NCBI GenBank assembly: GCA_017794825.1
Contig: CP051237.1
Coordinates: forward strand, 5,815,342 to 5,879,341
DNA from: Pararhizobium sp.
GTDB taxonomy: Bacteria > Pseudomonadota > Alphaproteobacteria > Rhizobiales > Rhizobiaceae
Direction of reading: 5' to 3'
Length of the DNA: 64,000 nucleotides
Shown here: piece after piece, positions 16,969 to 25,216 of the stretch
Layout of the letters: every line of letters begins with the position of its first letter
How positions within the stretch are numbered: position 1 is the stretch's first letter
The notes under the pieces: generated by a model
What the model was told of the DNA's origin: nothing
Database searches by the model: none
Seen by the model: the letters and a program-made list of their open reading frames with translations, nothing else
Program-made: the position numbers and the translations under genes

Positions 16969-17744
16969 GCGCGCACCGGTTCATGCGTCACGGGCAGTTT
17001 CGACGGCGCACGACGGTTTGTGACATTGACTTTGCCCGCCTGTGCGTTTGGCGCAGCGAAACCGTTTGCCGCGCGCCACGCCTGCCATCCGGTCCTTCCG
17101 GGCTTGCGCGGCGAAAAGCGGTTCGAGGCATACCCGCTTATCTGCATGAGATAACTCCACGGGGTTGGCGGTTGATCGGTGATCGTCCACCTGAACGCTC
17201 GCCTCGATCCGGACAGGTGAACGAGCATTCCCTCCTTGTCGAAACCGCTATCCGCGAGATACGCCACATAGCCGATAGCGCTGTCCTGGCCGTCCCGAGT
17301 GATAAATCTCTGGCCGAGACGCGCTGTATATGCCGTTTCCTCATCCACCGTCTGTCCGGTGCGCGAAGCCTGTGAAAGCCTGATGAAACGATCATGGATT
17401 GTCTCGATCTGATGTCCATGCGACGAGCGGATCAGCACGTCATTGCCATTCAGGAAAACGCCGTCCCTGAACACAACTTCGGCTAAGGTGACTGCTCTGG
17501 GTCGGGGTGCGCGCGGCAGCTTCTGCTCCCCTGTAGAATGGTCATCCGGATAGTAGCTGACGCCGCCGACATCCGGATCTCCGATGATCCGGTCGCCGAG
17601 CTTCATGGTGTGTCCCCAAAAATTTATTTCGGTGTCAGGATCAAAACGAACACGACGGCGCTCGCGATCGACAAGTGCGTCAACGTGACGGAACGTTCTT
17701 TTATTCTGCGGTTCCGCGATGTGAGCGTTTTTTCTTGCGTTCAA
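16965..17744 (-). CDS. Phage virion-module protein, unknown function (259 aa)
   Basis: 259 residues, soluble, no signal. An N-terminal basic region (NKRTFRHVDALVDRERRRVRF) leads to a beta-rich middle (VTLAEVVFRDGVFLNGNDVLIR) and a C-terminal Trp/Pro-rich part (SPRKPGRTGWQAWRAANG). Its start overlaps the Bbp19-like gene (ATGA), and the next gene overlaps its end. The position between portal and scaffold suggests a head-completion or structural role, but this is inference only. No domain recognised. Confidence 0.65.
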   Translation of the reverse strand: MNARKNAHIAEPQNKRTFRHVDALVDRERRRVRFDPDTEINFWGHTMKLGDRIIGDPDVGGVSYYPDDHSTGEQKLPRAPRPRAVTLAEVVFRDGVFLNGNDVLIRSSHGHQIETIHDRFIRLSQASRTGQTVDEETAYTARLGQRFITRDGQDSAIGYVAYLADSGFDKEGMLVHLSGSRRAFRWTITDQPPTPWSYLMQISGYASNRFSPRKPGRTGWQAWRAANGFAAPNAQAGKVNVTNRRAPSKLPVTHEPVRA

Positions 17745-18088
17745 AGCGTAACACCTTCTTCCTGATCGGCGATCAGCTCCGCCGCCGCAGCGCGATACAG
17801 CGCCGATAGGTCGCCCTCTTGTGACAGGCCGAGCCGTATGATCCGGGCAAAGACGCGGCGCATGGCGTTGGCCTCACGAAGCGCGTCCGCGCCTGTTTCG
17901 CGCGTCTGTGCAAAGAAATATCCGCAATAGGCGGCGAGATCGGACAACACGATCTCCTGATCCTTGGGCGTGGCGCCTGTTTCGAAGAACAGTCTGCGAT
18001 AGGAGGCCTGCAAATCTGCAAAGGCCTGCCGGTCGCGCCGCTCGCCGCCTTGTTTTCCGGTCGACAGGGAATGATATATGGGCGTCAT
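17741..18088 (-). CDS. Bbp19-like phage protein
   Basis: 115 residues with QASYRRLFFETGATPKDQEIVLSDLAAYCGYF, the pattern of the Bbp19 family first seen in Bordetella phage BPP-1 and coded beside the portal gene in many podoviruses. The exact job is unknown, but the family is a virion-module marker. The start overlaps the portal stop and the end overlaps the 259-aa gene, each by four bases. Confidence 0.75.
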   Translation of the reverse strand: MTPIYHSLSTGKQGGERRDRQAFADLQASYRRLFFETGATPKDQEIVLSDLAAYCGYFFAQTRETGADALREANAMRRVFARIIRLGLSQEGDLSALYRAAAAELIADQEEGVTL

Positions 18089-19812
18089 GGCTGACCACCG
18101 GGGTTGGTTGTCGGGCGCTGATCGGCGAGACCGGTGTTTTGCGTCATCGCAAGCACATCATTGAAGGCTGCGCCCCCTTCACCGATTGCTTTCGCAGCTC
18201 TGCCGCCGCTTTTGGCTATCTCCGTCAGGGTCTTGATCTGGTCGATCTGCTGCGACGCCGCTACGGCCTCCCTCACGTCCTCGACGGGTTTGAATATGGA
18301 TCGCGGGGCGCCGTGGATGTCCTGCGCAATGTCCAGCATTTCATCGAGGTCGAATCGCTCCAGAACCTGAGGCTTGCCGAGTTGCGCCATGGCGCCGGCC
18401 AGTTCGAGAACCCTTTGCATGCCAACGATTTCACCAGCCCGTCGCAACTTGTCGAGAGGACCGGTGAAGGTGACGCCGATCTCATGACCTTGCAATCCGG
18501 TCGGCGCCGCAAGCGGTCGACCTGGCCGGAACACGCCGCGCCCTTCGAGAAGCGTAAACTCGCGGTCTATCATCCGCGCCAGACCTTCCTGCAACGAGAG
18601 TCCGGACGGGCCAAGCAGATCACCCTTCTCCTGAGCGCGGATGGAGGCTTCCGTCGCCGTCATCTGCGGATTCTGGATCAGAATCTGCCACAGATTGACG
18701 TAAAGGCTTTCGCGCAGCTGGTTCTGCTTCGCCTCGATGATGGCCCGCGCAAAATCAGGTCGCTGTTGTGTCACAATGGGCCGGATGAGCAATTCGCCAG
18801 TTTCGCTCAGCAATCCCGGATTTGGCGCTCCCGGATTGAGATTGGGAGGATTGGTTGCGTCGTCGCGCTGTGCTGTCGGTGGGTTCACCCATTGCTGGGT
18901 GGCGATATACTCCTGCTTAGAAAGCATGTTGACGGATTTGATTTCGGCCAGCGCAAGCGCCACCGGACCCTCGCAATAGGGTCCCTGATTTTCGCGATTC
19001 CAGTGAAACACAATGTAGGGAAAGCTCCGATAGCCGCCCTTGCCGAGCAAATGACACTCGTCTTTCTCGACATAATAGGAGACGAAATCCATCGCGTTGC
19101 GGTCGTCGTCCGGCTTCGGCATGACCGCATGGAGTATGGTTACGCCGTCATCCTGTCTTTTCGGATCGTTCGCGCAATCACGCACCTTTTTCGAGCATTT
19201 CTCGCCCCAGCGTTCGACGCATTGCCGCGCGGTTCGCGTGAAGACGCGGAAATTGGAGTCGACAACGCCTTCGAAATTCGCCGCAAGATGGTTCTCAAGC
19301 AACGGGATGTGCCGATAGGACACCGGCGAAGAGAGCGTCCGCGCAGGCGCATCCTCCACGTAGATGACGCTGGTCCCGAACGCGGCCCTGCCCTTCACCG
19401 CGGCCTTTCCGGCCAGCGCAAATCCGGAAGATGGATTGTAGCGCATCCGGAACATGTAGCGGGTCAGTCCGTCGAACCACCGCAATTCCGTCTCGCTCGC
19501 CTGGTTTGCGAACGGTTCGCTGCTGCGAAGCGTATGCCAGGTGGCGCTCGCCGGCATCACCAGCGAGATTTCCCCCGCAGCCAGCCGATCGATCGCCATC
19601 AGCGACGTGTGGTCGTAGATATTGGGCGCGTTGTATGACCCATAGGGTCTTGAGGCGTCTCCCCCTTCTATCGCCGAGAGGATCGCCTGATGTTCAAGAC
19701 CGGGAGCGACATAGCGTGCTATGTCGCGCCAGTGGTTTTCCCATGGTCTTCTCGCAGTGGCGAGTTGTTCCAGTCGCCCAAGCAGCGTCTCGACTATCGG
19801 ATCTGCTGACAT
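18085..19812 (-). CDS. Portal (head-to-tail connector) protein
   Basis: 575 residues. The ATG at 19812 shares a base with the upstream stop (TGATG) and has GAGG at the right distance; a GTG one codon earlier is less likely. ARRPWENHWRDIARYVAPG, SLMAIDRLAAGEISLVMPAS, RSFPYIVFHWNRENQGPYCEGP and AEIKSVNMLSKQEYIATQQW are strong marks of the podoviral head-tail connector family (T7 gp8 type). The protein forms the dodecameric ring through which DNA is packaged and ejected. Its C-terminal Gln/Ala/Thr-rich tail is typical. Confidence 0.9.
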   Translation of the reverse strand: MSADPIVETLLGRLEQLATARRPWENHWRDIARYVAPGLEHQAILSAIEGGDASRPYGSYNAPNIYDHTSLMAIDRLAAGEISLVMPASATWHTLRSSEPFANQASETELRWFDGLTRYMFRMRYNPSSGFALAGKAAVKGRAAFGTSVIYVEDAPARTLSSPVSYRHIPLLENHLAANFEGVVDSNFRVFTRTARQCVERWGEKCSKKVRDCANDPKRQDDGVTILHAVMPKPDDDRNAMDFVSYYVEKDECHLLGKGGYRSFPYIVFHWNRENQGPYCEGPVALALAEIKSVNMLSKQEYIATQQWVNPPTAQRDDATNPPNLNPGAPNPGLLSETGELLIRPIVTQQRPDFARAIIEAKQNQLRESLYVNLWQILIQNPQMTATEASIRAQEKGDLLGPSGLSLQEGLARMIDREFTLLEGRGVFRPGRPLAAPTGLQGHEIGVTFTGPLDKLRRAGEIVGMQRVLELAGAMAQLGKPQVLERFDLDEMLDIAQDIHGAPRSIFKPVEDVREAVAASQQIDQIKTLTEIAKSGGRAAKAIGEGGAAFNDVLAMTQNTGLADQRPTTNPGGQP

Positions 19813-20027
19813 CACAGTTCCTCTTCAGATGACCGAAAATTGCGCGCAGGCTGCACGAAGGTTCCAAAATCGCTGTCTCCGAGCGCGGACGTGAAAATAT
19901 TGGCGCTGGCGCCCTGCGCCCGGCGCCTGCGTCTGCGCGCTTCTGACAAAAGGCTCGCGTCCGCTTCACGCTTGACCGGTTGCGGCGTCGTCGTCTTCGG
20001 TGTTTCGATTTTTGTGCTGAAGCACAT
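19812..20027 (-). CDS. Small conserved phage protein before the portal (71 aa)
   Basis: 71 residues starting MCFSTKIETPKTTTPQPVKR and continuing LLSEARRRRRRAQGASANIFTSALGD. This MCFST, proline-rich, Arg-rich, then Gly/Ser pattern is seen in small proteins coded just before portal genes in many podoviruses. AGGAG lies nine bases before the ATG. The stop overlaps the portal start by one base, which implies coupling. Its first 62 bases also lie inside the 3' end of the preceding gene in another frame. Function unknown, probably virion assembly. Confidence 0.7.
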   Translation of the reverse strand: MCFSTKIETPKTTTPQPVKREADASLLSEARRRRRRAQGASANIFTSALGDSDFGTFVQPARNFRSSEEEL

Positions 20028-20535
20028 GACCCCATCTCCTGTAGACTGATGCGGGCACGCCGCCGCGCACCCATTCGTAGAGTAAAAATCGCTCGCCGTT
20101 CCGGCCCCATTGATCGAGCGCGCACAGGCGAACTGCGCCGGTTGCTTCAAGCCAGCGATGCGCTGAGGTGTGACTTTCGATCGATCGCGCCTCGATGCGG
20201 CGAATGTTGAGCGACGTCCAGACCGAGACCAGTTCGCCGAAGACGAAACGCGTGAGGGCGGGTATGCAGCGTTCGAAACCGCTTGCGCCATAGGCCCAGG
20301 CGCTGAGAACACCCTCGCTGATTGGCGCGAACCCGAAGGCTCCGCATGGCTGGCGATGACGCAAGACGACGAAGGCGTCGCCAGCGGCAAGGCTGCTTTC
20401 GGCGATTGCCGCCGGCTTGACGCCCGGCGGAACCTGACAATCGATTTCCCTTTTGTCGTCGGGACGCAAATTGGCGACGACATAGGACACGTCGCGCAAA
20501 GTGGCCGGAACGATGGCTACTGCGCCTTTCGACAC
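19966..20535 (-). CDS. GNAT-like acetyltransferase of the phage block
   Basis: About 189 residues from a GTG at 20535, six bases past the preceding stop; a longer upstream start would overlap the 88-aa gene. AFVVLRHRQPCGAFGFAP, IPALTRFVFGELVSVWTSLN and RRIEARSIESHTSAHRWLEATGAV follow the strand-helix-strand run of GNAT folds, as in DUF2833-type acyltransferases common near podoviral portal genes. Substrate unknown. The 3' end overlaps the 71-aa gene by 62 nt. The ribosome site is weak, so the start is uncertain. Confidence 0.6.
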   Translation of the reverse strand: MSKGAVAIVPATLRDVSYVVANLRPDDKREIDCQVPPGVKPAAIAESSLAAGDAFVVLRHRQPCGAFGFAPISEGVLSAWAYGASGFERCIPALTRFVFGELVSVWTSLNIRRIEARSIESHTSAHRWLEATGAVRLCALDQWGRNGERFLLYEWVRGGVPASVYRRWGHVLQHKNRNTEDDDAATGQA

Positions 20536-20540
20536 CGTGG

Positions 20541-20807
20541 CTATCGCTTGCGTTTTTCCAGAACCTGCACATCGCAAGAGCCGGAAGCGACGTCGACGCG
20601 CACCCAGCATGGTGCGCCGATATCGATAGGCACGAGCCTGTCGTCGGTGATTGCAGCGTCATCGCCGAAGTTCAGGAAGATATCTTCGCCGATGCTCAGC
20701 TTGATGTCGCATGACAGGCCAGCGGCGTTGCTGATCGCGACGGCGCCGACGCCGTCGGAAAGTTCCACCGGCTGGCTCTGCGCGGTGACGCCAGTTTGAT
20801 AGCTCAT
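20541..20807 (-). CDS. Small beta-rich phage protein (88 aa)
   Basis: 88 residues from the ATG at 20807, preceded by GGAAGGAA; an upstream longer frame crosses the terminase stop. The sequence (VELSDGVGAVAISNAAGLSC, then IDIGAPCWVRVDVASGSCDV) looks like a small beta-sandwich, possibly a decoration or carbohydrate-like domain. It lies between terminase and the GNAT-like gene. No family recognised. Confidence 0.6.
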   Translation of the reverse strand: MSYQTGVTAQSQPVELSDGVGAVAISNAAGLSCDIKLSIGEDIFLNFGDDAAITDDRLVPIDIGAPCWVRVDVASGSCDVQVLEKRKR

Positions 20808-20853
20808 TCTTGGTTCCTTCCCGTTGAATAACTTGCCGTGGACGAATGTCGCC

Positions 20854-22134
20854 CTACCAGCCTTCCAGAGGATCGAATCCGGAAAGTCTGACCTGCAGGC
20901 CAGCGGTTGCATTCATGCGTTCATGATGAACGGTTTCGGCAAACGTCAGCGCCAGGGCGTCCGCGATATCGGGCGACAGCAGCCCGCGTCGCTTCATGTC
21001 TTCCTTCTTTTCGATCTGGATCCGGTTTCGCGCGTCGAAACTGTATTCGGGAGACTGCAGATCGATCATCAACTCGTCATCGTCCGGAATGTCTCCGACG
21101 TCGCGCAGCCAGTCGCGCATGCGCGACCACATTTCTGCGCGCTTGTTCCTGAAACGAAGACTGTTTGAGGCCCTTGAGCCTCCATTGACGTCAATGACTT
21201 TCAATCCGAGTTGACGCAACCGATCGACCACCCCTCCTCCGACGCCCACGCCATCGACGAAAATGGCGTTCGGCTTCTCCACAGCGGCGATTTCACTGAC
21301 CTTTCCCGCGGTCTGCATCAGGTCGAGCGTCGACCAGCGCCAGATCCGGACAAGCTTGCACGCGTGACGCGCCGCCAGAACGGTTCTGTCGTCTCCGAAA
21401 CGCGCGACGTCCAGTCCCATGATCCTCGGACCTTCAGGCACTGTGCATTGCCTGTCTCGCGCAGCGGCGATAATTTCGCGGCTGATGAATTGCATGTCGG
21501 ACAGGTTTCGGTACCCGCCCAGCCACACATGTTCATATTTGTTCCGGTCCAGCGCCCGGTCACGCTCCATATCCGCCCTCAAAACGTCGGGAAAGAACGG
21601 ATTGTCGGTGTAGTTTGCTCTTACGACGACGGCGCCTTTGGGCTTTTGTCGACGCAGGAAGCGGTCGATCGGATCTGTCGGACTTTCAGGGTTCCAGGAA
21701 AACCACAATTCACTCCCCGGACTGCGTATCGTGGGAATGAGCAGGTCCAGGCTTTTCTGGCTGACGGTTTGCGCCTCCTCGATCCAGGCGATGTTGAACC
21801 CTTCCAGGGACTTGATGGAATGGGCGTTGTGGTGCTTCAATCCCCGGAAGACGAACAGGCTTTCGTTAGGGCCCCGGATCTGCGTGTCGGTGACGTCGAA
21901 GAAGGCTTCAAGCCCGAAATCCGCAATCTTGTCTTCGATCAATTGCTTGACCGAATCCCGGATCGAGTTCTGTGTTTCGCGCAGGCATACGGCCCTTACC
22001 TTCCCGTCCAGCGCCCTGAGACACAGCAATCCCCCGAAAAAGTGCGACTTTCCGCTGCCCCGCCCACCCCACGCGCCCTTGAAACGCGACTGATGGACGA
22101 GGGGCCGAAACACCTCGGGAAACTTTAACTTCAT
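20854..22134 (-). CDS. terL: Terminase large subunit
   Basis: 426 residues. The ATPase has Walker A GGRGSGKS at 23-30 and Walker B FNIAWIEEA at 113-121. The nuclease domain follows, with acidic residues at LDVARFGDDRT (242-251), VDGVGVGG (294-300) and the C-terminal SPDIADALAL. This arrangement fits phage terminase large subunits of the PBSX/T7-like group that drive DNA into the capsid and cut it. No small subunit is recognisable beside it. It is the first gene after motif B, with a leader of roughly 85 nt. All key motifs look intact. Confidence 0.92.
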   Translation of the reverse strand: MKLKFPEVFRPLVHQSRFKGAWGGRGSGKSHFFGGLLCLRALDGKVRAVCLRETQNSIRDSVKQLIEDKIADFGLEAFFDVTDTQIRGPNESLFVFRGLKHHNAHSIKSLEGFNIAWIEEAQTVSQKSLDLLIPTIRSPGSELWFSWNPESPTDPIDRFLRRQKPKGAVVVRANYTDNPFFPDVLRADMERDRALDRNKYEHVWLGGYRNLSDMQFISREIIAAARDRQCTVPEGPRIMGLDVARFGDDRTVLAARHACKLVRIWRWSTLDLMQTAGKVSEIAAVEKPNAIFVDGVGVGGGVVDRLRQLGLKVIDVNGGSRASNSLRFRNKRAEMWSRMRDWLRDVGDIPDDDELMIDLQSPEYSFDARNRIQIEKKEDMKRRGLLSPDIADALALTFAETVHHERMNATAGLQVRLSGFDPLEGW

Positions 22135-22221
22135 TGCGCCGGACGGGTATGCGGATCGACCCCTGATCCGGGGAAAGCGCGTTGCGTTTACGCATTGATC
22201 CGATGTTACTTTCGATGAAGA

Positions 22222-22240
22222 CCTTATACGGTATTTTCGG
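22222..22240 (-). promoter_or_regulatory. Promoter-like motif B, upstream of terminase
   Basis: Minus-strand CCGAAAATACCGTATAAGG, 16 of 19 bases shared with motif A. It lies about 90 nt before the terminase ATG in the 22135-22483 gap. The rest of that gap shows no clear tRNA, att repeat or gene on either strand. Confidence 0.55.
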
Positions 22241-22483
22241 ACAAATGGGAACGGATACGATGGCGCTGCAAACCGGGTTCACAGCAAGCCTTGCTTGTAA
22301 CCAAATGAAAACGCGGCGTTATTCTTGATGTTGATTTACGGCGTGGTTTGCAGATCATGAGAAATGAGTGCAGTTTAACTCGCAACGAACGCGATAGTCT
22401 GGAACTGCAACAAGGAAAATAAGAGTTGATTTTTGCCGGCCTGTCTGGAAGTGAAAGTGCTATCCGGGCAGGATGACTCGCAG

Positions 22484-23737
22484 ATGAAAATGCATTCAGG
22501 ACGCCGCACAGAAATGAGGACGCATTATTCTGCGGAAGAGCGTCGGCGTTACGTCAGTGACAGGGTCGCCACACGACTGGTTCTCAACTTCTCGGGGTTC
22601 GAATACACCAGCGTACACGCACTCGTGGAGCGCCTCGCCCGTTGCGCGGAACAGACCGGCAAAGTGTTCGGATTTACTGTGGAGCGTTCTCCCCAGGCTG
22701 CTGATGAAACCGATCATGCGAGTGTTACGGTTTTCACCTCGAAGGGATCGGATTGGCGCGTCGACGCGAGACTCGTTCAGTTCGGCTGGTTCGACATCGT
22801 CGCCGAATATGAGAATGCCGCCTATCCGACCGACTTCCTGGCCAACTTCGTCAAGTATCTTGCTTTCTTTGCGGACGGCACAGTGCTGAGGTATATGCGC
22901 ACGAGCAAGCTGTACTTTCTCTTTTCCATTTATCCTCTTGTCCTGGCCGTAGTTTTTGCAGCGGCAAGCCTGTTTGCCGCAGATTGGATAACAGACAGAG
23001 CAGGATTGACGGATTGGATGCTCCTGCCGACAGCCATTGTTTTCTGGCTAATTCTTTGCCGATGGCCCGGACGGTTCTTTTACCTGCCCCTGACAATCAG
23101 CGACTGGGGGTTTGCCCGGGACATGGTCAATCGAAGCAATCCCCAGATCGACGACCGCATGGAACTGTTCTCCCGGCGTATCGCCGAGGAAATTTCTGCG
23201 TCCTCACACGACGAGATCGTGATCTCCACCCACAGCTTCGGTAGTCTCTGGGCGATTGGCGCGCTGACGCGGGCGCTGGAAGAAAATCCGTCATTGCTGG
23301 AAGGCAAGAAACTGCGCTTCCTCGCGCTTGGCTCAAGCCATCTCAAGATCGCGCTGTGCCCCAAGGCGTTATGGATGCGTGATCAATTGAAAAAGGTGCT
23401 CTCGGAACCCACGCTTTTCTGGCATGAGTTCCAGTCCAAGGACGACGCCATCGCTTTCTACAAGTCCGACCCTTTTACACCCATCGGTCTTTCAGGAGAT
23501 CCAGACAGTTACAAGGTTGATCGCGTGCGGTTCAAACGGGGAATGGAACTGGCTCGCTACCGGCGCATGAAGCGCTCGCTCTATCGCACGCATGGACAAT
23601 ATGTGCGCTATTACGACTATGCCGTCGATTTCGATTTCGGGATACGGCTGTTCGGTCCGTTTGATGCAAGATCGCTCGCCGCAACGCCGTATATGGTCAG
23701 AATGCTCGCATCCGACAGCAGGGCTCAGCAGGAATAA
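22484..23737 (+). CDS. Membrane-anchored alpha/beta-hydrolase-like protein
   Basis: About 417 residues from the ATG at 22484; in-frame starts at 22433 (TTG) and 22514 (ATG) are also possible. Two membrane spans (LYFLFSIYPLVLAVVFAAAS and LLPTAIVFWLILCRWPGRF) lie near the middle. After them comes DEIVISTHSFGSLWAIGAL, whose HSFGS fits a serine-hydrolase nucleophile elbow (G-x-S-x-G variant), then LRFLALGSSHLK. The catalytic His and Asp could not be placed. The substrate is unknown. It precedes a membrane methyltransferase-like gene by five bases, suggesting an operon. Confidence 0.6.
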   Translation: MKMHSGRRTEMRTHYSAEERRRYVSDRVATRLVLNFSGFEYTSVHALVERLARCAEQTGKVFGFTVERSPQAADETDHASVTVFTSKGSDWRVDARLVQFGWFDIVAEYENAAYPTDFLANFVKYLAFFADGTVLRYMRTSKLYFLFSIYPLVLAVVFAAASLFAADWITDRAGLTDWMLLPTAIVFWLILCRWPGRFFYLPLTISDWGFARDMVNRSNPQIDDRMELFSRRIAEEISASSHDEIVISTHSFGSLWAIGALTRALEENPSLLEGKKLRFLALGSSHLKIALCPKALWMRDQLKKVLSEPTLFWHEFQSKDDAIAFYKSDPFTPIGLSGDPDSYKVDRVRFKRGMELARYRRMKRSLYRTHGQYVRYYDYAVDFDFGIRLFGPFDARSLAATPYMVRMLASDSRAQQE

Positions 23738-23742
23738 CGCAA

Positions 23743-24339
23743 ATGGCGTCAATAGACTGGTCTATGGCGGGCAAGACCGTCTGGTGGATATTCATAGTCA
23801 TCTGGTTCGCCTTGAGATGGCGACCGAATGTCCGTGCGCGCCGTCATCGCGTCAAGCAGACCAATCGTAGTCTGAGGGAAAATATTTCCCTGGCGATATC
23901 CTTCAGCGGTCTCTTTCTTGTGCCGGTCATCTGGATGTCGACGCGATGGTTTCGGCCGTTCAATCATGATGTGGGACCGTTGTCGATTGCAGTCGGCACG
24001 ATCCTTTTGGTCGTCTCGCTCATTCTCTTCCATCTGACTCACAAGGCGCTTGGAACGATGTGGTCGAACAGCCTTGACCTGCGGACCGGCCACCGGCTCA
24101 TCACCACGTCAATCTACACACATCTGCGCCATCCCATGTACACGGCCTTCTGGCTGTGGGCTCTTGCGCAACCGTTTCTCTTCGCGAACTGGATATCGGG
24201 TCTGTCCGGAATTATCGGGTTCGGGGCGCTGTTTTTCCTGCGAATCGGAAAAGAAGAGGAGATGATGGAAGCCGAATTCGGGGATGAATACCGTTCATAT
24301 GTCAAGCGAACGAAAAAGATCATTCCCTGGATCTATTAA
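23743..24339 (+). CDS. Isoprenylcysteine carboxyl methyltransferase-like membrane protein
   Basis: 198 residues with about four membrane spans. The C-terminal block TSIYTHLRHPMYTAFWLWAL followed by GKEEEMMEAEFGDEYRSYVKRT is the hallmark of the ICMT/PEMT-like family: an SAM-binding RHPxY motif, an E pair and an EFGxEYxxY tail. Bacterial members methylate membrane lipids or unknown small substrates. It starts five bases after the hydrolase gene. Confidence 0.8.
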   Translation: MASIDWSMAGKTVWWIFIVIWFALRWRPNVRARRHRVKQTNRSLRENISLAISFSGLFLVPVIWMSTRWFRPFNHDVGPLSIAVGTILLVVSLILFHLTHKALGTMWSNSLDLRTGHRLITTSIYTHLRHPMYTAFWLWALAQPFLFANWISGLSGIIGFGALFFLRIGKEEEMMEAEFGDEYRSYVKRTKKIIPWIY

Positions 24340-24520
24340 TTCCACCTGTCAAAAGACCGAATTCTTTCAATTTTGATGACAATTGTTTAAGCAGTACTCG
24401 CTCGGGGTGTTGATATCCCGATCACCCATTAGTTCTGTGAGCGTATGTGCGTTGTTTTCGAAACAACGTGCGATATATTGTTATCGTCGCGTCGGGGCGT
24501 GATTGAGAGGGGACTGCTCT

Positions 24521-25213
24521 ATGCTTGGCATCGTGAAGACGATGAATACGGTAATTTGTGTTATTTGCGTAGCAACACTGCTGGTTGTGGCGTCTATATC
24601 TTCGACGCTTGCCGAAAACGACAGCGATTACACGAACCGTCAAACCCGTGACAGCACAAATCTGAGCTATAGCAACACCAAGAACCGGAAAGTGAATCCT
24701 CGCACCGGCGAGGTTTACCTGATCCGCGGCCTTGCCAACATTTTCTCGCTTGGCATGGACGAAATAGAGAAAAAGATGGAAGCCCGCGGTCTCAACGCGC
24801 GGACCTTCAATCACAGCGGATGGAGATCCGTGGCGGATGATATTGTGCGTCGTTCGAAGAACAACAAGGTATCTTATCCGATCGTGATCGCCGGACACTC
24901 GCTCGGCGCCAACAGTTCCATATCGATGGCCAATTACCTTGCCGACAACGGCCTGGAGGTTGCCCTTGTGGTTGCCTACGACCCGACGATCAAGCGCTCG
25001 GTTGGCAAGAACATTGACGACGTTGTCAATTTCTACGTGCCCAACGCGACTGATTCCAACGCAATCACCAAAGGACCCGGGTTCAGGGGGCGGCTAAAAA
25101 ACGTTGATATCAGCGACATGAAGAATGTCGGTCACATGAACCTGGAAAAGGAACCGGAGTTGCAGGACGAACTGGTCAACCGCGTATTGAAAATCACGCG
25201 CGCCAGAAAGTAG
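24521..25213 (+). CDS. Secreted alpha/beta hydrolase (lipase-like)
   Basis: About 230 residues from the ATG at 24521, preceded by GAGAGGGG. A signal peptide (TVICVICVATLLVVASISSTLAE) leads to a soluble domain with LIRGLANIFSLGMDE, then YPIVIAGHSLGANSSISMAN holding the GHSLG nucleophile elbow, VAYDPTIKRS with a probable Asp, and GHMNLEKEP with a probable His. All three triad members are plausible. Substrate unknown; periplasmic or surface location expected. Confidence 0.75.
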   Translation: MLGIVKTMNTVICVICVATLLVVASISSTLAENDSDYTNRQTRDSTNLSYSNTKNRKVNPRTGEVYLIRGLANIFSLGMDEIEKKMEARGLNARTFNHSGWRSVADDIVRRSKNNKVSYPIVIAGHSLGANSSISMANYLADNGLEVALVVAYDPTIKRSVGKNIDDVVNFYVPNATDSNAITKGPGFRGRLKNVDISDMKNVGHMNLEKEPELQDELVNRVLKITRARK

Positions 25214-25216
25214 ACT

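Larger units (their letters stand above)
4033..22240 (-). mobile_element. T7-like (podovirus) virion module; prophage remnant or gene-transfer-agent-like element
   Basis: About 18.2 kb of contiguous leftward genes: terminase, portal, Bbp19-like protein, scaffold, capsid, tail tubular A and B, internal virion proteins, tailspike, endolysin and holin. Gaps are tiny and many stops overlap the next start. The order is that of podovirus late genes. Not found: integrase, repressor, excisionase, DNA or RNA polymerase, helicase, small terminase, flanking tRNA. All large reading frames are intact, which suggests selection or recent arrival. Boundaries are the last lysis gene and the right-hand promoter-like motif; no att repeats were seen. 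Confidence 0.85.

Noticed and set aside
17908..19638. 576-codon frame on the plus strand antisense to the portal gene
   Set aside because: It lies wholly opposite a strong portal gene, has no recognisable domain and is the usual shadow frame of GC-rich third positions.
3690..22432. tRNA gene or att direct repeats at the ends of the virion block
   Set aside because: I looked at both ends by eye and found neither a tRNA fold nor a convincing repeat; a computed search could still find a short one.
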